From Azolla caroliniana (lineage: Eukaryota; Polypodiophyta): a DNA stretch of 64,000 nt. The notes under the pieces were generated by a model that was given only the letters and a program-made list of their open reading frames with translations, made no database searches and was not told the origin of the DNA. Made by a program: the position numbers and the translations under genes. Location of the stretch: the NCBI GenBank assembly GCA_043228905.1, contig JBHGNT010000014.1, forward strand, positions 16,926,001 to 16,990,000, written 5' to 3'. Positions 55,401 through 64,000 of the stretch are shown here, one piece after another; positions within the stretch are counted from its first letter, which is position 1, and each line of letters begins with the position of its first letter.

Positions 55401-58400
55401 TTTGGTTAGTTGAAAAACAAACTGAGGAGACACATGGCTATTGTGTTATGATGTCACTTTGTCCCTGATGAAGTGGAAAATTCTGATGAGGTGGAGCCTC
55501 ATACACATTATGTGTGCAGTGGGAACAGCGCTTGTTATGATCAAAGATGTTCTACAATCTTTCCTCTAGATAGGTTGATTTTTGGCCAGTTTGGAAAACA
55601 AATTCATCAGTTGGATGATAATGATTTACGGTATTGCTTTGTCCCTTCGGGTGGAAAACTCTGATGAGCTGGAGTTTAGTACATGTTATGTATGCAGTGG
55701 GAATGGTACTCTTCATGATCAAAGAGTTACCACAAATCTTTCGCCCATATAGGTTAATTTCAAGAAATAAAAAAAAATCAAGGGTATTTTGGAGGTTTTC
55801 TTTCTGTGACAGTAGTTAAGAATCATCTACAGCACGGTGAACAAACTCTGACTCGTTGATGATGGTGTTTATAGAAAGGGATCTTTGAAACTTTTCATGA
55901 AGACTCTATGTACTTGAAATAACTGCAAAGACAACTATATTTGCAGCAAATTGGCTGGTCTGTATCCATTCATGAATTTATCACGTTTTTATAGTAGCTG
56001 TTAATATTCATTGAGAATCATTAAACTGCAAATTATACAAAGCACTGACTAGATGATACCAATGGATACGGAGGTAAATTGGAAAGTTTCTTTGAATATT
56101 TTATGTTCTTGAGCAAATGCAAAGATAGGAATTACTGATATAATTTGGTTGGGGTTCTGCCAATATACTTACAGGTTTCAAGCAGAAAAGTATGGTGTTC
56201 TTATTTGCAAGAGATAATTTGGGTTTTGGTTTATTTTTCTTGCAGATTGAAGGAAGATTGAATCAGAATAAATCTTCTTCCATACCAGCTTTAGACTATG
56301 GTTCTCGGACCCTTTTTGCAGCTTTGATTTCATGGCGTGATGATCCCAGCCACAACTTGGATGCAAAATTATATCTTATTTCCGCCGAGTGTCTTCAAAT
56401 AATGCTGAAAAACTATCGATCAGATATGTTGCGCAGTATTGTGGAGGAATTGGATGTTCTTGATACTGAATCCCTTTACGGAATCTTCTGTTGTAGCTCT
56501 AGCAACACTAAAATCAATAATAAATTTGATACTTCCCGAACATTTGATCAGAATGCCGGAGCAAATATAAGTATATCTACGAATGGGAAATCTGAGACAA
56601 GTCTTAGCCATAAATGTGAGAAAGGAAAAGGTATATCAACACATAGGACAAGCCCATCTCGCAATACAAATCATTCAAGCCGTGTAGATTCTTTAACCAA
56701 AAGCACATCAATGGGACCTCATCGTGCTTCTAGTAGAGAGGCAAACCATAGGAATACAAACTTTGACGATGGAGACAGAGGGTCAAGAAAACGATATCAA
56801 AAGCAATTATCCTCTATCGATATGGTTCATGAAGGAGGTGGCAAGTACCATCATTCCAGATATGATAATGGAACCAGTAATTCATATGAGGAGGATGTTA
56901 ATTATCACTCTAAACACAGAGATAGATGTTACTGGAATGGAAGACGTTCTGAACGCCATGAATGGCGAAGTGGTGATAGACTAAAGGATACAACGAGGAC
57001 AGGCAAAGAAGACAAATACTTAAGTAAGACTAGAGTTAAAGAGCATCATAGGCATTCACTTCCTGAAGGGGAGAGAGGACAAAAGCCAAAAGCAAATGAA
57101 GGTGATCGGAATCAAGAGAAAGGATGGCAAAAGGAGAAGGAAAGACATTTCAAAGATACTCTTTCCGAAGAGATGAAGACTATCTCAGACAGAAATTTGG
57201 TTAGCTCCAGGAGCAATTCATCTTTTTTTCAGAGGACTAGTCCTGACGGGGAATCTGGAAAATCAAACAAAAAGAGGGATAGAGAAGATGAGAAGGAGAA
57301 GGTTGTTCATATGAAACGCTTTCGGGAATCGGAATCTGAACAGGTTAAGACTAGAGAGAATGGTCCTCAGTTAAATGTTGAGGAAATGAATGTAGGTCGA
57401 CCATCAAAAAGGGAGTCTGAACTGTTTGGGAAAATGGTTACCACTGATGTGAGCATGATTCCCCATTGTTTACATGAGGTCAACCCTCTGTCAAACGATT
57501 TAAGATCTGGTGATATGTTGAAATCGAAAGATACGGAATATCATGGCATAGAGATTGTTAAGCCTTCACTGGATGATATTCTTTTGCAGGAAAAAGGTGA
57601 CACAAATAATCAAGCTTCCTTATATTGTGAAACTGATAGAGTTGATTGCTGCATAACTGAAGTAGACTTGAACTTTAATGTGGAGAAGATACCAGAAGAG
57701 AGAAATGAGATGGTGGAAGATACAGTTCCATCTAAATGGGGTGAAATTTTACATGAATCATCATTTGTTAAAGTCGAAGAAGAATTTCTCGTAGATGTAT
57801 TTGACAAAGAAACCCGAACTTGGCTTATATCAAAGCAGAATGCTCTTTATCTTCAGGAAGAATATGGTTGGTGAAATGAATCATTCTATTGTATTTAATT
57901 CTGTTTCATTAGTTTTAAAGGGTTATAAGTATTTGGATTTTTGTTTCGAGCATTGTTTCGTATTTGGTTGCGTTTTATAGGTGTAGATACGGTTATTAAT
58001 CCGGAGTTGTCGAACTCAAACTCTGGATCAAAAACAGATTCCCAGAACAGTTAGGTCTTCCATTGTATACAATCTCATTTTTACTTCTTGCATTTAAATT
58101 TTTACTCAAAAGTTTTTTGTTTACAGATTCTCTACAAGTGAGGATTTCTATGGAAACTGCAGAATCTTGTGATATATCAGAAGCTAAGTGGTTTGTTGAA
58201 CAAGCTGCATGCATGATCAAATCTATCTCAACAAGGGGAGTATTTATTAAATGTCTTTGGTATGAAGGCCCAGTTCAAATACATTCTGGGGATGGAGCAC
58301 CTTCTGTTCCTTCAATTGTAAAGAAGATAAAAGGAGATGATGGGAAAAATCTAGAGAAGATTCAAGATGTGACTGGTGTAATGATTGGAGTTGTATTAAG

Positions 58401-60603
58401 GAAGAATAGTATCTCTACTTCATCTGAGGTAGAACCTATGTCTTCTCAACCTCGTTTCATAGGCTTACGTCTCAAATGTGTGAGAAGAAAGGGGTTAGTG
58501 GAAGCATCGAAGGAAGTTGAAGCCCTTTTAGAAAGTGTTGCTGATCATTTCTCCAAAGAACTTGCAACTTATATTTCAACCCACATTGCTGATTTGCAAG
58601 AATCAGGTCTCCATCATGGTGAATCATTGTCAAATCATGATCCTTTTTCAACCCATGCTATATTAAACACAAAAGAACTCCCAAATTCACCATTAAAATC
58701 TGGTGAACAAATTGTTCAGGAATCTTCGGATTCTCCCAAATTAGATGGATTGACACTTGTTGGATTACATGAAGGTGATGTGGACAAAACAATCCAAGTC
58801 TTCAAGGAAGAATCCAATGGAAATTTTCCTATAGAGACAAAGGAGAGAGCTTCTAAGCAATTATGTGTGATAAATGTACCAGAACATATTACCCCAATCA
58901 AAATTCAAAATATATTTGAATCTGTCTTGCAAGAGAAGCTCAAAGCTACTGCTGATTTTGACAAGACACTTGAGATTGTTGCCAATGTAAGATACATACC
59001 CGACAAATTTTGTGCCTATGTTGATTTTGCAAATGATGAACTCCTTGATGCATCAATGAAGCTTTATGCTGAAGATAAGAATGTATTTCATGGTTTACGT
59101 GTTGAGGTAGACCAGCAGAGTTTCTTTTCCAGAGATGGAGTTAGGGATAGATCAAACAACAGTGTAGAGTATTCCCGAGAACCTTTGTTGTCAAGGAGTA
59201 AATCTGATAATTATGGGAGGAAGCAGGATTTAGATGATGATAGTGATTCCGATTATTTTCATAATTTATGGTATGGTGACAACTTAGCCTCCAAGACTGA
59301 TCATTTTCTTGATAAGCCAAGGCCACTTTTCTTGAGTGAGTTGATGAGGAATGCCTCAGCACAAACCATTAAGCAACTTTTCGAGGATATTATTACAACT
59401 TATATAGGACCGTCTCTGGTGAGTTCAAGTGGAAAGCAATTAGTTTTGGATGTAAGATATGTTCCATCAAGAGGATGTGCATTCGTGGATTTAGCCACAC
59501 CTGAATTAGTGGAATTTATGCTCGATTTACACTCTCGAAGACCAGAAGTCTTCTTAAACATGAAGATGGAACTTGGTAGGAGACCAGTTCCTTATTCAGT
59601 TGAGGATGAGGCAGATCGGAGGTTAATTATGCGAAATCAAGATGCAAATCATGGCAAATCTCAATATGGTTCCCAACCATATGTATATCGACTTACTTCT
59701 GCCACGGGGTCTCGAAAGAACATAGAGAAGAGACCTAGTGGGAGTTACAATGATTACCTAGAGGATTCTGATAATGCTGATGATTTCTTGAGACAAGGCG
59801 TTCGAGTGAAAAAGCTAAGATCAGATCCGGAGAAAACTATATACGCTGATCGGCTTCCAGAGAGTGCCACTGAAGGCAAAATCAAGAAAATCTTTGAACG
59901 TGTTCTTGTACACAATATGAGCCGAGAAGAATTGGGTGTTTTTGGTGATGAATTGATCACTGAAGTGAGGCATGTTCCCTCAAAGTATTGTGCTTTTGTT
60001 GTGTTTGCCACCGAAGAACTAACGAGAATGGTTCTTCATCTTTATAATCAAGATGAAGATGCATTTGAGAGCATGCGACTTAAACCACATTTCCATTCTC
60101 GGTTGGAGGATTTATATAAAGAAGATCTACAAGATGTGGACGAGATTGTTCATCATCCATCCTCCTCCCTCAAGGAGAGGATGTCGACAAGCATCGATGT
60201 TGATGATTTTTCTTCAAGACCTCGACAAAGCGATCTCTATGATTCTCGAAGTAATACTAATAGTAATAGCCGATCAGCTGTTCATCGTGCTATTACAGCC
60301 TCAGCATTCAAGGAAGTAGATCGGAGGAGGTCAGTATATGTTGATAGGATACCCGAGGACTTATCTGAATATACAATGACTGTAATGTTTGAGAAGGCAT
60401 TCCGACATAGAAAACATGCTCATGATGGTCACATGGTATCACAAGTTGCTTATTTTAGAGACAAATTTGATTCCACCAAGCTTTGTGCTTTTGTGGAGGT
60501 AAAGACTGAAGATGGGACACAAGACCTCGTGGACTTTTATAATGCAAATCCCGATGCATTTGATGGGGTGCGTGTGAGACCTGGTTTCAAGTATAACACT
60601 TGA
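52456..60603 (+). CDS. Large putative RNA-binding protein: DLNxxP motif, RS/charged region, KH-like segment, four U2AF65-like RRMs
   Basis: Proposed exons 52456-54566, 54937-55039, 56246-57866, 58127-60603. All phases agree and give ~2,103 residues. Exon 1 starts MFDLNEVP, a DLNxxP repression motif of the kind that recruits TOPLESS/SAP18 co-repressors. It holds about seven degenerate repeats ending LL..xKR (ETAMNLLNPQKR, ETAMDLFNPPKR, ESALDLLLADQKR) and SFGLSLGSG/MFDLALGRSRR. Exon 3 has a helical segment (LISAECLQIMLKNYRSDMLRS) and a Lys/Arg/Glu/Ser-rich stretch. Exon 4 has a KH-like GDDGKNLEKIQDVTGVMIGV, then four RRMs (about 58,855-59,110, 59,310-59,580, 59,835-60,095, 60,330-60,600). Their RNP1-like strands read KFCAYVDFA, GCAFVDLA, YCAFVVFA and LCAFVEVK, as in U2AF65 RRM1. 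I do not recognise an ortholog. A role in splicing or other nuclear RNA work is inferred. It could be two genes if the alternative stop at 58,052 is used. Confidence 0.65.
54590..54846. mobile_element. MULE-like MITE in intron 1 of the RRM gene
   Basis: Inverted ends: GGAAAAACTCTGAAATACTC at 54,591 and, on the other strand, GGGAAAAACTCTGTAATGCT from 54,846, with ~50 bp similar at roughly three quarters of positions. The style (repeated ATGCCC/TACCCC blocks) matches the Pack-MULE TIRs. No clear target duplication is seen. Its left end lies only 23 bp past the proposed GTATGT donor. Confidence 0.65.
55010..55235 (+). repeat. Three tandem ~79-bp copies containing mini-exon-like cassettes
   Basis: Copies repeat GAAGAnATnAAnTG-TTTAA-CAATG, GTACATAGAAAATGCC-GTTTTTGCTC and a TTACTGCAG-type acceptor, with junctions near 55,050, 55,129 and 55,209. 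The first contains the 3' part of proposed exon 2; the others hold similar candidate exons between an AG and a GTAC donor. Copy 2's cassette contains a stop in the exon 2 frame. Confidence 0.7.
55298..55735 (+). repeat. Three ~180-bp tandem repeats in intron 2 of the RRM gene
   Basis: Units at about 55,298, 55,474 and 55,659 share GTGGAAAATTCTGATGAG(C/G)T, TATGTATGCAGTGGGAA, CATGATCAAAG and a TAGGTTGATTTT segment. Short frames cross them but contain stops. Confidence 0.8.
57981..58052 (+). other. Candidate alternative last exon of the RRM gene
   Basis: After a TTTTATAG acceptor the phase-compatible frame reads VDTVINPELSNSNSGSKTDS-QNS and stops at TAG (58,050-58,052). If joined to the exon ending at 57,866 it would end the protein before the KH and RRM region. 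All three frames contain a stop, so it cannot be an internal coding exon. Confidence 0.4.
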
Positions 60604-60614
60604 AACCAGGTCTC
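60576..60614 (+). other. Perfect 17-bp hairpin across the stop codon of the RRM gene
   Basis: GAGACCTGGTTTCAAGT (60,576-60,592), a 5-nt spacer ATAAC, then the exact complement (60,598-60,614). The TGA stop at 60,601-60,603 is in the 3' arm. Confidence 0.95.
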
Positions 60615-60860
60615 TATCTCTCCTTTATAATCTTGAGATTCTTGAAAATATGGAGATTCTCCTTATATGCTTAAGATTCTCCAACTGTGGACATTCTTCT
60701 TTTATATGCTTGAGATTCTTGAAATGTCAACGTTCTCCTTCTATATGCTTCAGATTCTCGAAATCTCTTATCTATGGTTGAGATCCTTAAAAATGTGGAG
60801 ATACCGACAATTATGCTTGCTGTTCATGGAATGTGGAGTTTCTTCACATGTTTGAGATTT
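60615..60860 (+). repeat. Degenerate ~50-bp tandem repeat in the 3' flank of the RRM gene
   Basis: Repeats of TATGCTTGAGATTCTTGAAA and GTGGAGATTCTCCTT alternate about five times, increasingly diverged. Confidence 0.6.
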
Positions 60861-62560
60861 CATGAAAGTGGAGTCTTTGCTACCCATGCGCAATTCCTGA
60901 AACATGAAGGTTCTTGTATTCTTGCGATCGCAAAAAATGGAGAATCAAGTGCAAGACTTTTCTATATTCTTGAGAAATTTAAAATGGAGAAGATTAGTCA
61001 ACCAAGAGAAGATTCTGACACGAGAAGATTCCTCTATCAAATGCAAAGTTTCTCATAATGGAAAGAAGGGAGGGGAGGAGAGAGAGAGAGATTCCATACA
61101 TATAAATATCTGCTTGCCAAAAATCAGTATCTTAAAAGTTTTCATCTTTGTCGTATTAGCTATGAAGAGCTGCATCCCAAAGGCAATATAATGCCTAAAG
61201 CTCTGTTGTCTATTACTCCTTAAAGTGTACAAAAGTCTTACTCAAGTTCTGTTATGTATAGAGAATATTTCTTTTTTATGTGAGCACAGATTGTAAATCA
61301 AAGTATAAATGCATCATCACTCAAGGCAATGTATAAGATCTTCATCCGAAATATCATGAGGCAATGCATAAGAGCATCATCATAAATATGAGAATGCAAT
61401 GTATTGGAATTATCAGAAATATCGTAAGGCTACATACAGAAACTGTTACAAATATCATGAAAAGTTGCTGTGAAGCTCTATGTACAAGAAGCTGCTATGT
61501 ATGTTATTCTGCTGAACATTTGTGTGATTGGTAAAGAACATGGGACAATGTTCCCATTACTCGAAGAAATGTCATTGGTGTACTTGAGCAGTACGAGGAA
61601 CCACCAGTAGTAGACTATATCGGATGTGAAGTGAAAACTTGGAGCGCTTGGATCGAGTCGGTTCAAATAAGAGTCAAGATTGTTGGAGTAGAGAAACCTT
61701 GGGAACCAAGAAGTTCGGAGCAATGGAACTTCCATATGTGAAAATTGTGATAGAAACAACTACAAAAAACACATCATGTCTCTTTGGTTGATCTTGCATC
61801 ATCTTCCCACATCAAGGCAACATGTCTAAGTATGCTCAAGGATAATGTTATGAGGCAAGCTAGAAAATGAGGTTGAATTTAACCCCGTAGAGGCAAAATG
61901 AATATGAGGATATAAATAGTTTCTCTCACATTGGATAATGGAAGAACATGGCTCCGTCCCATTGGTAGTAACCTGGCTCACTCACTATAAGGGACTGTTT
62001 TTACATAGGAGGATGGGTTCATCATTATGTCCATTTGACCATTTTAAGTCGTAGTTTTGGAGAAATAATACATTTGAAGGGGACAATATATTTGTCCATG
62101 TACTTAATTAAAATATGCATAGGTAGGATACGTGGAACAAAGGACAATGATTGTAGAATGCATGGACATGTTTTATGTGTGGAGCAAACTCCCATGAATA
62201 AGACTAATCACATAGATGGATCACTCAAAAGTTGTATTCAATTATGTCAACATTATGCTCAAACGATAATAGTAGACTCAATGCAATCTTCCTACAATTA
62301 TATGTTACAAATAAATAGGTGGTTGGAAATTTTGATTTGTCACTTACAACCAAATATTGACATTGAATGCGAAGGCTTGTCAAGTGCAGCTCATTATGTG
62401 GATTTATTAATATGTTGCGTTTCGAATTGTAAAGGTTAGTTCATGCATGAAGGTTCAACGCCTATGTGTTGGAAAAATCAAGGATTTACATAATAGTTTC
62501 CCTCGTTTGATGAGATTGTAGCTAGCTATTTTAGTTATACCGTTGTTGTAGTGTGAATCA
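60861..62560. other. Intergenic region, no gene recognised
   Basis: Contains related GAAAT(A)TCATGAGGCAATGTATAAGA-type short repeats (61,320-61,460) and a 134-codon frame at 62,035-62,439 without family features. Confidence 0.4.
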
Positions 62561-62564
62561 GACA

Positions 62565-62650
62565 CTATGTGAAACATACCAAAGCCTTGGTGGTTCCCAC
62601 CCGATTCACACAACGATTCGGAGCCGAAAGGCATGACACCGGTGAGAACC
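62565..62650 (+). mobile_element. Duplicate LTR end and decayed primer-binding region
   Basis: CCACCCGATTCACACAACGA, CGGAGCCGAAAGGCATGACA and a following TGAGAACC match the LTR end / primer-binding junction at 63,180-63,266, ~617 bp downstream. This implies a tandem LTR or an older copy disrupted by the present one. Confidence 0.55.
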
Positions 62651-63250
62651 ATATAAAGAGACAAATTTGTAAATAGAAGAAAATATTGTTACATGCATAG
62701 GGCAGGATTCAAACCCTGTACCTCCATGTTAACGATTTTTAAGCCTTACCATTATACTAGCGTATTATGAATTTTAAAGTTATACTAAACTTTATCCCAT
62801 GTAAATATTCTAGACATGCATGGTACAAAAAGTTATTCATGCATAGACACTCGAGTTAAAAAGAAAAGATGAGATAGAAAGCTAATCATGCACATGCAAT
62901 GTGCATGAAAACTAAAGATAGGAAAAGCATGATGCTTGCATGTGATAAACTTAGACTCTTCCAACACTATATAAGGAAGAGAGAAAGATGTATAGAGGTT
63001 GTTGATTATTTTATAAGGGTTGATTAATATAATATAATCGTGAATCCACGAGTTTGCTAACTAATTTTCTCTCTTAATTTGAGTACTCACTAATACACTA
63101 TACTCGTGGGATTCACGAGTTTTTCATATCTTTCTTTCTTACAATATATTTCATATTCTTAATTGCCTTAGAATTTTCTTTCCTCCTAGTCCAAAACCCC
63201 AACGATTCCCACCTGACTCACACAACGATCTGGAGCCGTAAGGCACGACA
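62651..63250 (+). mobile_element. 5' LTR of a plus-strand Ty3/gypsy element (start not fixed)
   Basis: A TATA box (ACTATATAAGG, ~62,966-62,976) is followed by a leader. An inverted repeat (TCGTGAATCCACGAG at ~63,038 with CTCGTGGGATTCACGAG at ~63,103) and an end ..GGCACGACA sit 4 nt before the primer-binding site. An antisense tRNA-like module lies at 62,695-62,766. No TGTCGTG-type start was found, so the left border is open. Confidence 0.6.
62695..62766 (-). other. tRNA-like module with pol III A and B boxes, in the right-hand LTR
   Basis: On the minus strand, A box TAGTATAATGG (62,759-62,749) and B box GGTTTGAATCC (62,715-62,705), each one base off consensus, lie 44 bp apart, which is tRNA spacing. 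The flank resembles the module in LTR copies A and B (ACCTCCA, CCTTACCATTA, TTTTAAAGTTATA), and the orientation is again antisense to the LTR. Confidence 0.65.
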
Positions 63251-63254
63251 CAAG

Positions 63255-63273
63255 TGGTGAACCCGACGTGAAC
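63255..63273 (+). other. Primer-binding site of the right-hand Ty3/gypsy element
   Basis: TGGTGAACCCGACGTGAAC, identical to the site at 2847-2865 on the other strand, 15 nt before the gag ATG. Confidence 0.8.
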
Positions 63274-63288
63274 ACGGGTGGCAAGGAG

Positions 63289-64000
63289 ATGGAAAATCAA
63301 CCGGAGGCTAACAACATGATGATGATGTTCGAGCGGATTCTTCAAGAACAACGTGCGATGTTAGAGATAGCGGCAGCAGTAGAGCGGCTTGTGCAACGGA
63401 TCGGGCAATTCAACGGGAAGGACGTATCGTGCTATCTTCGGGACTACAAGGCGGAAATGATACGATGCGGGATTTTGGAAGGACTGCAAGTGACATCCTT
63501 CAACCGGGTTGCTACCGATGGGCTTCAAGCAAGTATCCACGTGCTACGACAACAAAATCCGAAGTGGGAAGCATTTGAAGAGGCGTTAAAGACCACGTTC
63601 GCTATCAAGGACTCCTCCAAGGCAACACGGAGAGGATTCAAGGATTGGGTAGAAACATCGGACAAGGGGATGAAGGTCCTTGATGTGTTTTCGGCATTCG
63701 AAAGTCGGTTCGGGAGGTTGTCTGCGAGAGATCAAGCTATCCTCGCACCGGACAAAGTTATCATGTTCTTACGAGCCGTAGATGTCCGGGACCGGAAGGA
63801 TCTTGGAGTGCTTCTAGAGGACACGACTACCGAGAGTGGCCTCACTGAAACATGGGAAAGCGTGTGGGATATCGTCACGCGATACACAAAGAGGGGGCAA
63901 TGGCTTGCCAACGAAGAAAAGAGGGTTTCAGAACCGATTCCGAAACCGAGATCCGGATCGAAAGACCATCAACCGCGGGCTCGAGAAGCTACGACTAAGA
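63289..64000 (+). CDS. Ty3/gypsy gag, 5' part, runs off the window
   Basis: An uninterrupted frame from ATG 63,289 to the window edge (237 codons). It reads MENQPEANNMMMMFERILQE, then VERLVQRIGQFNGKDVSCYL, AEMIRCGILEGL, WEAFEEALKTTFAIKDSSK, FESRFGRLSARDQAIL, DKVIMFLRAVDVRDRKDLG, and a basic Pro/Lys-rich tail (SEPIPKPRSGS). This is the capsid-like region of a Ty3-type gag (retrotransposon gag fold). The GKDVSCYLRDYKAEM start is typical of the gag that accompanies the FLDD-type reverse transcriptase found at the left end of the window. G+C is well above the flanks. No stop in the visible part, so the copy may be young. Confidence 0.85.
   Translation, partial: MENQPEANNMMMMFERILQEQRAMLEIAAAVERLVQRIGQFNGKDVSCYLRDYKAEMIRCGILEGLQVTSFNRVATDGLQASIHVLRQQNPKWEAFEEALKTTFAIKDSSKATRRGFKDWVETSDKGMKVLDVFSAFESRFGRLSARDQAILAPDKVIMFLRAVDVRDRKDLGVLLEDTTTESGLTETWESVWDIVTRYTKRGQWLANEEKRVSEPIPKPRSGSKDHQPRAREATTK

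Noticed and set aside
55473-55664. 63-codon frame in intron 2 of the RRM gene as an extra exon
   Set aside because: It is part of a three-copy tandem repeat whose other copies carry stops, and no splice pair fits the phases.
62035-62439. 134-codon frame upstream of the right-hand LTR
   Set aside because: No recognisable motif, Cys/Ile-rich composition and no promoter or splice context; left as intergenic.
1-64000. CRISPR array, bacterial operon or phage-type system
   Set aside because: Spliced genes, LTR and LINE elements and plant PPR proteins show a plant nuclear genome; the short tandem repeats are mini- and microsatellites without spacer structure.

Overview
The window is nuclear DNA of a land plant, most likely a seedless vascular plant such as a homosporous fern. 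The genes carry spliceosomal introns with GT..AG borders, in AT-rich flanks full of microsatellites and fragments of LTR, LINE and DNA transposons. Two very long intronless PLS-class PPR genes, one of them a near-uniform array of ~101-residue modules, look like PPR genes of ferns. The fern call rests on remembered family style, not on a marker in the sequence.

Layout. 1-5.5 kb: a pile-up of Ty3/gypsy pieces. These are two tandem minus-strand LTRs, a minus-strand element deleted internally and cut off in its reverse transcriptase, a plus-strand integrase end with its 3' LTR, then a possible copia-type solo LTR. 9.1-14.4 kb (+): a seven-exon VAP4-type MSP-domain gene. 16.1-19.9 kb (-): PPR gene 1, with a decayed duplicate of its 3' end just downstream. 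20.5-20.9 kb: a hAT MITE with a perfect 8-bp target duplication. 23.8-25.0 kb (-): a CAF1/POP2 deadenylase with an unusual acidic/serine insert. 27.3-28.7 kb: a decayed Ty3/gypsy pol. 30.7-34.5 kb (+): a 5'-truncated L1-type LINE with a 10-bp target duplication and three nonsense codons. 35.9-38.0 kb: a Mutator-like element with ~155-bp inverted repeats, a perfect 9-bp target duplication and a captured PB1-domain gene fragment (Pack-MULE). 40.8-44.3 kb (+): PPR gene 2. 50.7-60.6 kb (+): after minisatellites, a large gene predicted to encode ~2,100 residues, with an N-terminal DLNxxP repression motif, repeated KR-type segments, an RS/charged region, a KH-like segment and four U2AF65-like RRMs. 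62.6-64.0 kb (+): LTR, primer-binding site and gag of a Ty3/gypsy element that runs off the window.

The genes do not form an operon or cluster. By theme, three act in RNA metabolism (two organelle-type PPR proteins and the CAF1 deadenylase), the four-RRM protein probably does too, and the VAP protein works at membrane contact sites. The most unusual features are tRNA-like modules with intact pol III A and B boxes inside retrotransposon LTRs at both ends of the window, the Pack-MULE capture of a PB1 fragment, duplicated mini-exons in the RRM gene, and a perfect 17-bp hairpin across that gene's stop codon.
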